Shown here: in pieces, positions 8,028-16,244 of the stretch | Layout: every line of letters starts with the position of its first letter | Position numbering within the stretch: position 1 is the first letter of the stretch | Source: Gemmatimonadota bacterium | Lineage (GTDB): Bacteria > Gemmatimonadota > Gemmatimonadetes > Gemmatimonadales > GWC2-71-9 | Length of the DNA: 56,279 nucleotides | Assembly: GCA_024641735.1 (NCBI GenBank) | Contig: JAHECN010000003.1 | Coordinates: 1-56,279, forward strand | Reading direction: 5' to 3' | Translations under genes and position numbers: made by a program | The notes under the pieces: generated by a model | Seen by the model: the letters and a program-made list of their open reading frames with translations, nothing else | What the model was told of the DNA's origin: nothing | Databases searched by the model: none

Positions 8028-8863
8028 CGGTGCGCACCATGACGCGTGAGGTCCGCGGCGTCACGCTTTTTGAACGGCGCATCGGCGAGGGGCCGGAGGT
8101 CGTGGTCTTGCACGGGGGTCCCGGCGCACACCATGACTACCTGCTCCCCGGGTTCGACGCGCTGGGCAGCGGACGCACACTGATCTACTACGATCAGCGT
8201 GGTGGCGGACAATCGGCCGTGGGCCGCGACATTCCTGTCGGCTGGCAGGAGCAGGTGGCGGACCTCGAAGCACTCCGTGTGCTCTGGGGGCTGGAGCGCC
8301 TGGATTTGCTTGGATACTCGTGGGGCGCGTTGTTGGCGATGCTGTACGCCGTCACGCACCCGGACCGGGTCGGGTCGCTTGCACTCGTCTCTCCCGCCCC
8401 TGCCGCCAAGCAGGAGCGATTGGTGTATGAGACGGCGCTCGCGGCGCGGAACGCCACGCCGGAACTCCTCGCCGCGCGCCGCGCGCTGCAGGAGAGCGGG
8501 CTGCGGAGCAGCGATATCCCCGCGTACAATCAGCGCCTCTTCGAACTCGCGGTGTCGGGATATTTCCACGATCCGGCGCGGGCGCGAGATCTCACCCCGT
8601 TCCGCGTGACTGGACGCACGCAACAGGAAGTGTGGAGCTCGCTCGGCGAGAATTTCGATCTTCGCCCCGAACTCGCGAAGCTCGACCTCCCAGCGATCGT
8701 GGTCCACGGCGATGATGATCCGATTCCCCTCGCCACGGCCGAGGCGACGGCGCGGGCACTCAAAGCGCCGTGCGTGGTACTGCCGCATTGCGGGCATGTC
8801 CCGTACGTGGAAGCGCTGCCCGAGATGATCGCCGCCCTCGATCCCTTCCTTCCCCGCGCATGA
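8024..8863 (+). CDS. α/β-hydrolase, proline iminopeptidase-like (S33)
   Basis: A 279-aa α/β-hydrolase. HGGPGAHHDY forms the oxyanion hole, GYSWGALLAML carries the nucleophile Ser, VVHGDDDPIP the Asp, and PHCGHVPYVE the His. The HGGPG motif is typical of prolyl aminopeptidases and related hydrolases, which remove N-terminal Pro from peptides. No signal peptide is seen. Its GTG start overlaps the stop of the GAF gene; ATG 8039 is a plausible alternative. The gene is in a tight run with polX and nth. Confidence 0.85.
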   Translation: MTVRTMTREVRGVTLFERRIGEGPEVVVLHGGPGAHHDYLLPGFDALGSGRTLIYYDQRGGGQSAVGRDIPVGWQEQVADLEALRVLWGLERLDLLGYSWGALLAMLYAVTHPDRVGSLALVSPAPAAKQERLVYETALAARNATPELLAARRALQESGLRSSDIPAYNQRLFELAVSGYFHDPARARDLTPFRVTGRTQQEVWSSLGENFDLRPELAKLDLPAIVVHGDDDPIPLATAEATARALKAPCVVLPHCGHVPYVEALPEMIAALDPFLPRA

Positions 8864-9498
8864 CACCCCGACCGCACCCTTTCACGCTGGTCTTCGGCGA
8901 GCTCGCCGAGGCACGTTTTCCGGCGATTCGGGAGGCGGTGGGAGACGCGCCGTCCGTCGATCAGTTCCTCCTTGCCGAGGCCGTGGTCGAATTGCTGCAG
9001 GAACTCCGCCCAGATGAAGGCATTGGCGAGGCAATCGACGATTTCGTCGCCTTTACCCATGCTGCGTTCTGTTTCTGGGCGGCTGGCTCGGTCACCCGAG
9101 ATCTCGATCTCGCCACGACCCGCGCGCTCTGTGCAGAGGCGGGGGGCGGCACGCACGCGGAGCCTGCCACCACGACGTACATTCAGGTCTCCCCACGTCT
9201 CATCTGGGGCCAGCTCGGCGAGGAGACCCTGCACGAGCCGCTCGATGGCTGGTTTGCACTGCCAGAGGCGTCCGCCGTCCGGATGGTCGCCTGTTTCGGG
9301 GTCCACGCCGAGCGGCCGGGGCTCTCGGTGGTCTCGATCGTCGGGACAGCATCGGAGTCGTTCGTTCGAGAGGATGGGACGCCGCGCTTTGCGCCGACCA
9401 TGGAGGGCGGGGAGTTGGCAGGGTTGTTTGCCGTGGCATCGCCAGAGGAGCTCCTTCTCTTGGCAGCGCGCGCGGGTCAGTTCGAGGGAGGACGATAG
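8860..9498 (+). CDS. Conserved hypothetical protein
   Basis: A 212-aa soluble protein with no signal or membrane segment and no motif I recognise. It has a helical N-terminal half (FLLAEAVVELLQEL) and a mixed C-terminal half (TYIQVSPRLIWGQLGEE and VVSIVGTASESF). Its ATG overlaps the previous stop by four bases, and the polX ATG follows its stop immediately, so it is clearly part of the operon. Functional assignment is not possible from sequence alone. Confidence 0.7.
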   Translation: MTPRPHPFTLVFGELAEARFPAIREAVGDAPSVDQFLLAEAVVELLQELRPDEGIGEAIDDFVAFTHAAFCFWAAGSVTRDLDLATTRALCAEAGGGTHAEPATTTYIQVSPRLIWGQLGEETLHEPLDGWFALPEASAVRMVACFGVHAERPGLSVVSIVGTASESFVREDGTPRFAPTMEGGELAGLFAVASPEELLLLAARAGQFEGGR

Positions 9499-11217
9499 AT
9501 GCCTGTGATCGAACGGACGGGGGTCGCCCGCGCGCTGGAACAAATTGCCTCCTATCTCGACTTGAAGGGGGAGAACTCCTTCCGCGTGCGCGCCTTCACC
9601 ACTGCGGCGCGGACAGTTGAGGGGGTTTCGGGTCCGCTCGCTGAGGCCCTCGCGGACGGCTCCTTGGCCAAGGCGAAGGGAATCGGTCCTGCGATCCTGG
9701 AAGTCATCACCGAGTTGGTCGAGAGCGGGCGCGCGACACTGCTGGATGAACTTCGGGCCGACGTGCCGCCAGGGCTGATCGAGATGCTCGACATCTCCGG
9801 CCTCGGTGTCGCCAAGGTGCGCACGATCCACCAGACGCTGGGCATCACGACGCTGGCAGAACTTGAGGTCGCCGCAGGTGACGGACGCCTGGCGGCCTTG
9901 CCGCGATTCGGTGAGCGCACCGCGCAGAACGTCCTCAAGGGGATCGCCTTCCTCCGTGAAGCGAGTCAGTGGCGCCTGGTGCACCACGCCACCGATGAAG
10001 CCACCGCACTCGCCGAAGCGCTGGGCCGCGTGCCGCACGTGGTGGCAGTGCATATCGCCGGAGAGGTTCGGCGTCGGATGGAAACGGTGCGTGAAGTGAT
10101 CATTGTGTTGGTCGCCGACGTTCCCCCGGAAGAGATTTTTCGACATCTCGCTTCGCTCCCGGGTGCGCGCGGGATCGCGGGACAGGACGAACGCCGCGCC
10201 ACGCTCCGCCTCGCCGCCGGGACCGCGGCGCAGATCATCGTCACCCCGCCGCAGAATCTCGGGACCGTGCTGGCGCAGGCCACCGGGAGTGATGCGCACC
10301 TGAATGCGCTCGCGGCGCACGCGACAAGCCGTGGATTCACGCTGGCCGGCACGGCGCTCTGGGAAGGAAGCCGCTTCGTGCCGACGCCAACCGAGGAGTC
10401 GCTCTACCACGCGCTGGGACTCCCCTGGATCCCGCCCGAACTGCGGGAAAGTGGCGCCGAAGTTGGGATGCCGGTGCCGCGGCTCTTGGAGCGTGGGGAC
10501 CTCCGCGGTTTTCTCCATTGCCACACCACCTATTCGGACGGCAACAACAGCGTGGCCGAACTCGCGGCGGTCTGTCGCGCGGATGGCTATTCCTATCTCG
10601 GCATTACCGATCATTCCCGCGCGGCGGCCTACGCGGGAGGGATGCAGCCCGATGACATCCGGCGGCAGTGGGACGAAATCGATGCCGTGAACGCCTCGAA
10701 CCCCGGGATCCGTGTGCTGAAGGGGATCGAGAGCGACATCCTGGTGGATGGATCGCTCGACTATCCGGATGACATTCTGGCGGGCTTCGATTTCATCATC
10801 GGGTCGGTGCACTCGCGTTTCACGCTGTCGCGTGACGAGATGACGGATCGCGTCTGTCGGGCGATGACCTCGCCGTACTTCACGATCCTCGGCCACCCCA
10901 CCGGCCGATTGCTGCTGAGTCGTGAGGCGTATCCGATCGACCTCGATCGCGTCTTCGAGGTGGCGGCCAGAGAAAAGGTCGCGATCGAGATCAACGCCGA
11001 CCCGCATCGCCTCGATCTCGATTGGCGCGTCCTCGCCGCGGCACGCGCCGCCGGCGTGATGATCAGCCTCGGATGCGACGCGCACAATCTTGCCGGCGTC
11101 AGCAACATGACGTGGGGTGTCGGGGTCGCACGGAAAGGCGGACTCACACGCGATGCCGTGCTGAATTGCCGCGACGCGGAAGGGTTTCTCCGCTTCGCGC
11201 GCGCACGTCGCCCCTGA
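9499..11217 (+). CDS. polX: PolX-family protein with degenerate polymerase site and intact PHP domain
   Basis: A 572-aa homolog of bacterial PolX (X-family DNA polymerase plus PHP 3'-5' exonuclease). Helix-hairpin-helix motifs lie at about 60-70, 100-110 and 135-148. The polymerase palm motif, normally AGSxRR..ETxGDxD, reads AGEVRRRMETVREVII at 187-202. Both catalytic Asp are gone (Glu199 and Ile201), and the third Asp near 245 is also missing (AAQIIVTPP). The PHP domain from 337 keeps its metal ligands: HCHTTYSDG, ITDHS, GIESD, GSVHS, GHP, EINADPH and GCDAHN. It likely acts as a nuclease or phosphoesterase with a non-catalytic, DNA-binding N-terminal part. The ATG follows the previous stop directly, and nth follows directly after. 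Confidence 0.92.
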   Translation: MPVIERTGVARALEQIASYLDLKGENSFRVRAFTTAARTVEGVSGPLAEALADGSLAKAKGIGPAILEVITELVESGRATLLDELRADVPPGLIEMLDISGLGVAKVRTIHQTLGITTLAELEVAAGDGRLAALPRFGERTAQNVLKGIAFLREASQWRLVHHATDEATALAEALGRVPHVVAVHIAGEVRRRMETVREVIIVLVADVPPEEIFRHLASLPGARGIAGQDERRATLRLAAGTAAQIIVTPPQNLGTVLAQATGSDAHLNALAAHATSRGFTLAGTALWEGSRFVPTPTEESLYHALGLPWIPPELRESGAEVGMPVPRLLERGDLRGFLHCHTTYSDGNNSVAELAAVCRADGYSYLGITDHSRAAAYAGGMQPDDIRRQWDEIDAVNASNPGIRVLKGIESDILVDGSLDYPDDILAGFDFIIGSVHSRFTLSRDEMTDRVCRAMTSPYFTILGHPTGRLLLSREAYPIDLDRVFEVAAREKVAIEINADPHRLDLDWRVLAAARAAGVMISLGCDAHNLAGVSNMTWGVGVARKGGLTRDAVLNCRDAEGFLRFARARRP

Positions 11218-11874
11218 ATGGCTCGCGAAGGTAAGGCCGCGCGCGCCGAGCGCGTGCTCGAGATTCTCTCGCGCTTGAAGCGTGAGTATCCGGACGCCCA
11301 CTGCGAGTTGGACTACCGCAACGCCTTCGAGTTGCTGGCTGCCACGATCCTCTCCGCCCAGTGCACCGATGTGCGCGTCAACATGGTGACGCCCGCGCTC
11401 TTTGCACGCTATCCGGATCCGCACGCCCTCGCGGCGGCTCGGCAGGAAGATGTCGAGGCGTTGATTCGCTCCACCGGCTTCTTCCGCAACAAGGCGCGCT
11501 CACTGATTGGCATGGCCCAGGGGTTGGTGGCCGACTTCGATGGTGAGGTCCCCCGGACCATGGCCGAGCTCAACCCGCTGCCCGGGGTCGGACGGAAGAC
11601 GGCCAATGTCGTGCTCGGCAACGCGTACGGACTCAGCGAGGGGATCACCGTCGACACCCACGTGATTCGGCTCGCCAATTTGCTCCAGTGGAGCCGCGTC
11701 CGGGACGCCGTCAAACTCGAACGGGAGCTGATGCCCCTGATTCCGCGGGATGACTGGACCTTGGTCAGTCACCTGCTGATCTGGCATGGGCGGCGGGTCT
11801 GCATCGCGAATCGGCCGAGGTGTGGGGAGTGCGTGCTGGCGGAACTCTGTCCTTCGAGAGTGGATAGTCGATAG
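11218..11874 (+). CDS. nth: Endonuclease III
   Basis: A 218-aa DNA glycosylase/AP lyase that removes oxidised pyrimidines in base excision repair. It has the helix-hairpin-helix [10 protein letters not shown] with the catalytic Lys, the VDTHV motif with the catalytic Asp, and a [4Fe-4S] loop with spacing C-x6-C-x2-C-x5-C at the C-terminus. The start ATG immediately follows the polX stop, pairing two repair genes. Its last codons (…VDSR-stop) are encoded by an invading GATAGTC heptanucleotide repeat. Confidence 0.96.
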   Translation: MAREGKAARAERVLEILSRLKREYPDAHCELDYRNAFELLAATILSAQCTDVRVNMVTPALFARYPDPHALAAARQEDVEALIRSTGFFRNKARSLIGMAQGLVADFDGEVPRTMAELNPLPGVGRKTANVVLGNAYGLSEGITVDTHVIRLANLLQWSRVRDAVKLERELMPLIPRDDWTLVSHLLIWHGRRVCIANRPRCGECVLAELCPSRVDSR

Positions 11875-11938
11875 TCGTGAGTCGCGAGAAGGATGCCACG
11901 ATTCGCAGGCGCACCCTCACGACTCACGACCCACGACT
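11863..11938. repeat. Heptanucleotide tandem repeats with inverted arms
   Basis: The left block 11863-11883 reads GATAGTC, GATAGTC, GTGAGTC. The right block 11918-11938 reads CACGACT, CACGACC, CACGACT. The GTCGTGAGTCGCGAG stretch in the left part pairs with CTCACGACTCACGAC on the right. The left block overlaps the last codons and stop of nth. The structure may act as a transcription barrier between nth and the cyclophilin gene. Confidence 0.8.
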
Positions 11939-11977
11939 CCCCCCTATATTTCCCCCTTACCCTTTGAGGATCCCTGC

Positions 11978-12427
11978 ATGTCCAAAATCGCCACTCTCGT
12001 CACCGAACGCGGCACCATTGTCGCTGACCTCTTTCCGGACGCTGCCCCCGAGACCGTCGCCAACTTCGAGAAGCTCGCCAACAGCGAGTTCTATGATGGC
12101 GTGCGCTTTCACCGGGTGATCGCCAACTTTGTGATTCAGGGTGGTGACCCGCTCTCGAAGGACCCGAAGAACCCGCGCATCGGGACCGGCGGCCCGGGAT
12201 GGACCATCAAGTGTGAGACTGCGGGGAACCCACACAAGCATGCCGCGGGCTCGCTCTCGATGGCGCACGCCGGGAAGAACACCGGCGGCTCCCAGTTCTT
12301 CATCGCGCATTCGCCGCAGCCGCACCTCGACGGCGTGCACACCGTCTTCGGGCAGGTGACCGAAGGGATGGACATCGTGAACGCCATTCGACAGAACGAC
12401 ATCATCACCTCCATTCGGGTGAGCTGA
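11978..12427 (+). CDS. Peptidyl-prolyl cis-trans isomerase, cyclophilin type
   Basis: A 149-aa single-domain cyclophilin. [15 protein letters not shown] carries the catalytic Arg, and [17 protein letters not shown] is the second family block. No signal peptide is present, so it acts in the cytoplasm as a proline isomerase or folding aid. ATG 11978 was chosen because the family's β-strand ([16 protein letters not shown]) begins directly after it and a TTGAGGA site lies upstream. A longer in-frame extension crosses the repeat and is not credible. Confidence 0.94.
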   Translation: MSKIATLVTERGTIVADLFPDAAPETVANFEKLANSEFYDGVRFHRVIANFVIQGGDPLSKDPKNPRIGTGGPGWTIKCETAGNPHKHAAGSLSMAHAGKNTGGSQFFIAHSPQPHLDGVHTVFGQVTEGMDIVNAIRQNDIITSIRVS

Positions 12428-12429
12428 CC

Positions 12430-12846
12430 CTGCACGCCGAACTCGCACTCCTCGCCGACTATGCCCTGGTCGACCAGTACGGCAAGCTCTCCGTATTGGG
12501 GATCTGGCGACACCTGATGGTCGGGCAGTTCCCGGGAGTGCACCCCCGGGCGCATCTCGTGGTGCACCTGCGGGGGCGCCGGACCGAGATCGGGACGCAT
12601 CAGGTGATCGTCCGTCTGGTGGATCCGAATGGTGGCACGTTGCTCGAGCAGAACGGAATGATGGAAGTCAACGAACCTCCTGCCGGCGTGACGGAGCTCG
12701 ACGCACCACTGGTGCTGATCTTCGACGTTCCGCTCTCGGTGCCGGGCGAGTATGCCTTCGTGGTGGTCGTGGACGAGGAGGAAGTCGCGCGCGTCCCCTT
12801 CGCGGCGTCCGCCCCGGTAGCCCCGACCGGCGGGACGATCCACTGA
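12430..12846 (+). CDS. DUF6941-like protein with probable CTG start
   Basis: A 138-aa protein. The N-terminal LHAELALLADYALVDQYGKLSVLGIW matches the start of DUF6941-type proteins, so translation must begin before the first conventional codon (TTG 12496). CTG at 12430 has GGGTGAG seven bases upstream and is the best start; CTG 12424 overlapping the cyclophilin stop is the alternative. The rest is β-rich with a PGEYAFVVVVDEEEVARVPF end, like a small β-sandwich. Function is unknown. Its stop overlaps the HD gene start (TGATG). Confidence 0.72.
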   Translation: MHAELALLADYALVDQYGKLSVLGIWRHLMVGQFPGVHPRAHLVVHLRGRRTEIGTHQVIVRLVDPNGGTLLEQNGMMEVNEPPAGVTELDAPLVLIFDVPLSVPGEYAFVVVVDEEEVARVPFAASAPVAPTGGTIH

Positions 12847-13436
12847 TGGACGGCGCTCCCTGGCCGCGGGAGCGGGCGTGGCAGTTGATGACGGAGTGGA
12901 CGGCCTCGCCTGCGCTCCGCGTGCACATGCATGCGGTCGAGCTCGCCATGCGACACTTTGCACCGCAGCATGGCGCCGACCCGGAGTGGTGGGGTGTCGT
13001 GGGCTTGCTCCACGATTTCGACTACGAGCGCTACCCCAACAACGACCAGGCCGCCGACGCCGAGCACCCGAGCGAAGGGGTACGCCACCTCCGGAGCCTC
13101 GGATTTCCGGAGGAGGGGTGTGACGCCATTCTCGGCCACGCCGCCTTCACTGGCGTCCCGCGGCACTCGCCCCTCGCGAAGGTGCTTTTTGCGGTGGATG
13201 AGCTCGCGGGATTCCTGGTGGCCTGTGCATTGGTGCGCCCCTCGAAGTCGCTGGCGGACCTCGAAGCGCCATCAGTCCTGAAGAAGTTGAAGGACAAGGG
13301 ATTCGCGCGTGGCGTGTCGCGGGATGATGTGCGGCTCGGTGCCGAGGAGCTCGGCGTCCCGCTCGACGCGTTGATCCGTGAGATGTTGAGCGCCTTGCGC
13401 CCCCACGAACACGCCCTCGGACTCGGCACCCCATGA
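12846..13436 (+). CDS. HD-domain metal-dependent phosphohydrolase
   Basis: A 196-aa HD-superfamily protein. Metal ligands are seen as HMHAVELAMR, GLLHDFDYE (the HD pair), and HAAFTG with HSPLAK further on. Relatives hydrolyse nucleotides or act as tRNA or signalling phosphohydrolases; the substrate is not clear here. The start ATG shares a base with the preceding stop, and its own stop overlaps the PLD gene by four bases, so it is translated as part of a chain. Confidence 0.85.
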   Translation: MDGAPWPRERAWQLMTEWTASPALRVHMHAVELAMRHFAPQHGADPEWWGVVGLLHDFDYERYPNNDQAADAEHPSEGVRHLRSLGFPEEGCDAILGHAAFTGVPRHSPLAKVLFAVDELAGFLVACALVRPSKSLADLEAPSVLKKLKDKGFARGVSRDDVRLGAEELGVPLDALIREMLSALRPHEHALGLGTP

Positions 13437-14845
13437 CCGCGCCGACGGCCCGCCTTCGACCGAGTGTCGGCGGGTTGTCGCGAGCCCTCGACCGTGCCGC
13501 CGGGAGTCAGGCGATTCCCGGCAACGCGGTCACGCTGCTGATTGATGGACCCGAGACGTACGCCGCGATGCACGCACAGATTGCCGCGGCAACCCGTCGG
13601 ATTCATCTCGAGAATTACATCATCCATGACGACGTCGTGGGAGAACGGTTCGCCGAGGCCTTGATCGCCAAGGCGCGCGCTGGCGTGCGCGTCCGCGTGC
13701 TCTACGACTGGGTCGGTTCGTTCAGTACGTCGCGGCGGTTCTGGAAGAAGCTCCGTGACGCCGGCGCGGAGGTCCGCGCCTTCGGTCCGCCCCGGCTCTC
13801 CGATCCGCTCCTCATCTTTGCGCGCGACCACCGCAAGTTGTTGGTGGTCGATGGCGAGTGCGGCGTCACCGGCGGATTGTGCCTCGGGGTCGAGTGGACG
13901 GGGGATGCCAGCAAGTCCCGATTGCCCTGGCGCGACACCGCGGTCGGGATCCAAGGCCCCGCGGCCCGAGCACTCGACGGTGCCTTTGCCCGGGCGTGGG
14001 TCTTCTCGGGGGGGCGGGCGCCGGATGACGGCGTCGAAGTGGCTCCAGATGTCACGGTGGCTGGGGAAACGGTCGTCCGGGTGGTCGCGACAGAACCGGG
14101 TCGGGAGCGGGCCTACCGGACAATCGACCTCCTCTTGGGCATGAGCGCCGAACGGATCTGGATCACCGAGGCCTACCTCGCTGCCCCACAACGGATGTAT
14201 CAGGCGATCCAGGATGCCGCACGGGATGGGGCCGATGTTCGGATGCTGGTTCCCGGATCCAGCGACCTTCCGACGGTCCGAAACCTCGCCCGGGTGGGGT
14301 ATCGGCCCTTGCTCCGGGCCGGGGTGCGGATCTGGGAATGGAATGGTCCGATGCTCCATGCCAAATCGATTGTAGCGGACGGACGCTGGTGCAGGGTAGG
14401 ATCCAGCAACTTGAATGTGTCGAGTCTCCTCGCTAATTGGGAACTCGATATCTTTATTGACGATGAGGCCCTTGGCGAAGAGATGGAGCACCAATTTCGC
14501 ACCGACGCGGCCGCCGCCCGAGAAGTCTTGCTCCGTCCGCGAAAGCTCCCCGCCATTATGGGCCGGAAGTTTCCGCCGAAGTTGGCGTTGGCAGCGGCTT
14601 CCGGGGATGCCTGGGGCCACGTCGCTGGCCCCTGGGAGCGGATCCGGGTGGCGGCGGTGATCGCCGGAGGGCTGGCCTACGGTGCCCGCGCGGCCCTCTT
14701 CGGGCCGATCGCGCTCGTCCTGCTGGTGCTCTCGATCGCGTTCGCCCTTGCTCCAGGGGCGATGGCACTGGTGGCCGCCGTGGTCTCAGGGATCGGAGCC
14801 GTCGCTCTCGGAGTCCGGGCCCTCTCGCATCGGGAGCGGGGTTGA
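13433..14845 (+). CDS. Phospholipase D/cardiolipin synthase-like protein
   Basis: A 470-aa protein with two HKD catalytic motifs: DHRKLLVVDG near residue 135 and HAKSIVADG near 308. These are typical of cardiolipin synthases and PLD phosphatidyltransferases. The usual N-terminal membrane helices are absent. Instead two hydrophobic helices lie at the C-terminus (after residue 405), which probably tether it to the inner membrane. It likely joins two phosphatidylglycerols into cardiolipin. It is the last member of the HD/PLD pair before the sigma-factor operon 28 bases downstream. Confidence 0.88.
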   Translation: MTAPTARLRPSVGGLSRALDRAAGSQAIPGNAVTLLIDGPETYAAMHAQIAAATRRIHLENYIIHDDVVGERFAEALIAKARAGVRVRVLYDWVGSFSTSRRFWKKLRDAGAEVRAFGPPRLSDPLLIFARDHRKLLVVDGECGVTGGLCLGVEWTGDASKSRLPWRDTAVGIQGPAARALDGAFARAWVFSGGRAPDDGVEVAPDVTVAGETVVRVVATEPGRERAYRTIDLLLGMSAERIWITEAYLAAPQRMYQAIQDAARDGADVRMLVPGSSDLPTVRNLARVGYRPLLRAGVRIWEWNGPMLHAKSIVADGRWCRVGSSNLNVSSLLANWELDIFIDDEALGEEMEHQFRTDAAAAREVLLRPRKLPAIMGRKFPPKLALAAASGDAWGHVAGPWERIRVAAVIAGGLAYGARAALFGPIALVLLVLSIAFALAPGAMALVAAVVSGIGAVALGVRALSHRERG

Positions 14846-14873
14846 TGATCAACCTCCCCGCGCGCCGACGCGT

Positions 14874-15428
14874 ATGACCTCCGTGGACGAGAGCGCTCTC
14901 GCGGCTCGCGCAGCCAAGGGGGACGCCGACGCCTTCGGGGTGTTGGTGGAGCTGCATGCCCCGATGGCCCGACGAGTGGCCTACACGATCCTGGAGGACC
15001 GGGAAGACGCCGATGATGCGGCCCAGGAGGGGTTTCTCTCCGCGTGGCAGGCGATTCATCGGTACGATGCCCGGCGGGCCTTCCGGCCTTGGCTGATGCA
15101 AATCGTGGTGAACGCGGCCCGGGATCTCCGCCGCCGCCGCCGGGTTCGGACGACGGAATCTTTGGACTTCGTCGCTGCCGCCTCCCGGGATGACCCGGCC
15201 AAGGATGCTGGGTCGATGGATCTGGGGGATCGCCTGCGCGAGGCGTTGGCGACGCTCCCGGAACGGCAGCGACTGGCCGTCGTGATGTTTGATGCAGAGG
15301 GCTATCCTCAGGCAGAAATCGCCGAGATGTTGGGGATTCCCGAGGGGACTGTCAAGTCGGATGTGTTCCATGGACGCCGTGCGCTTCGGAAGGTGCTCGG
15401 TTCAGTGAAGGAGGAGTGGGATGAGTGA
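14874..15428 (+). CDS. ECF-type RNA polymerase sigma factor
   Basis: A 184-aa σ70-family factor of the extracytoplasmic-function type. Region 2 is visible as DREDADDAAQEGFLSAW with FRPWLMQIVVNAARDLRRR, and region 4 as LPERQRLAVVMFDAEGYPQAEIAEMLGIPEGTVKS. It heads a run of six genes that ends in a MacB permease, all overlapping or spaced by one base. The operon probably responds to envelope stress, and many ECF factors activate their own operon. ATG 14874 fits the usual short N-terminus. Confidence 0.94.
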   Translation: MTSVDESALAARAAKGDADAFGVLVELHAPMARRVAYTILEDREDADDAAQEGFLSAWQAIHRYDARRAFRPWLMQIVVNAARDLRRRRRVRTTESLDFVAAASRDDPAKDAGSMDLGDRLREALATLPERQRLAVVMFDAEGYPQAEIAEMLGIPEGTVKSDVFHGRRALRKVLGSVKEEWDE

Positions 15429-15750
15429 CATTTCGCCGTTCGATGCATCGCCCGACACCGAGCTTGGCTCGGCGTTGCGCGACGCACTCGAGGCACCGCA
15501 CCCTGCGGCATTCGTGACCCGAGTGCGTGCGCGCATGGGCGTGCAGGGCCGTGCTTGGGAAGACGAGCTTGCCGGATGGTTCTGGCAGGGGCTCGCGGCC
15601 GCATCACTTGCCACGCTCTTGGCAGGATGGAGCTGGAAGCAAGGTGCGACGGTTCCGACGGTCGAGACTTCGGTCGCCAGTGAGCTGATGAACGGCGACC
15701 GGACCGGAACGGAAGTCCTTCTCGTCGCGATGACCGAGGGGCGCCGGTGA
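15421..15750 (+). CDS. Putative anti-sigma or sigma-associated membrane protein
   Basis: A 109-aa protein begins inside the sigma-factor gene (8-base overlap). Residues 1-50 are cytoplasmic and mostly helical, a single membrane helix lies at about 53-68 (GLAAASLATLLAGW), and a short periplasmic tail follows. This layout and position fit an anti-sigma factor that holds the ECF factor at the membrane, but no anti-sigma zinc motif (HxxxCxxC) is present. The assignment is inferred from context. Confidence 0.6.
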   Translation: MSDISPFDASPDTELGSALRDALEAPHPAAFVTRVRARMGVQGRAWEDELAGWFWQGLAAASLATLLAGWSWKQGATVPTVETSVASELMNGDRTGTEVLLVAMTEGRR

Positions 15751-16244
15751 GCACCAGGTCGCGGACTCAGGCGGTGGCGCTGCTGTTGACAGCGTTCGGT
15801 GTTGGCGCGGTGGCTGGTGGTGCGGCACTCACCTCGGCGATTCGCAACGGGAAGGCGGATTTCGTCTTTCCTGAAGGGCGAGCGCCGGTTGCTGGAAATC
15901 AGGGCCGCCAGGACTGGACGAGGCGCATCGGGCTCGAAGGCGAGTTGCGCGACACCGTAATGGCGATTTCCCGGCGCGGGGAACGCGGCATCGACTCGAT
16001 CGTCCGAGGGGCAATGGGGAGCACCATGGATTCGCTCTGGGAATCGGTGCGGCCAGCAGTCGAGGCCCGGCGCTCCGAGACACGAGCACAGATTCGCGGG
16101 TTGTTGTCGCCGGAATTGCAGGTCCGATACGACTCACTCACGAAAGCCAACGACGAAAACCGCCGACGGATGCGGGAACAGGGCCGCAGTGGCCCGGGCG
16201 GGCAGGACGGACGAGGAGGAGGGGGAACACGTGGTTCGCGCTAA
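15747..16244 (+). CDS. Spy/CpxP-like periplasmic protein
   Basis: A 165-aa protein starts at a GTG that overlaps the previous stop. An N-terminal hydrophobic helix (about 9-30) exports or anchors it. The periplasmic part is helical and charged, with LLSPELQVRYDSL resembling the LTxxQ-type repeats of Spy/CpxP/ZraP proteins. It ends in a Gly/Arg-rich tail. Such proteins often act as envelope-stress sensors or chaperones. Here it may modulate the sigma/anti-sigma pair. Confidence 0.6.
   Translation: MSTRSRTQAVALLLTAFGVGAVAGGAALTSAIRNGKADFVFPEGRAPVAGNQGRQDWTRRIGLEGELRDTVMAISRRGERGIDSIVRGAMGSTMDSLWESVRPAVEARRSETRAQIRGLLSPELQVRYDSLTKANDENRRRMREQGRSGPGGQDGRGGGGTRGSR

Noticed and set aside
8530-11424. 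964-codon open frame on the minus strand opposite polX and nth
   Set aside because: It has no recognisable domain and is a mirror of GC-rich coding sequence; the plus-strand genes have clear motifs.
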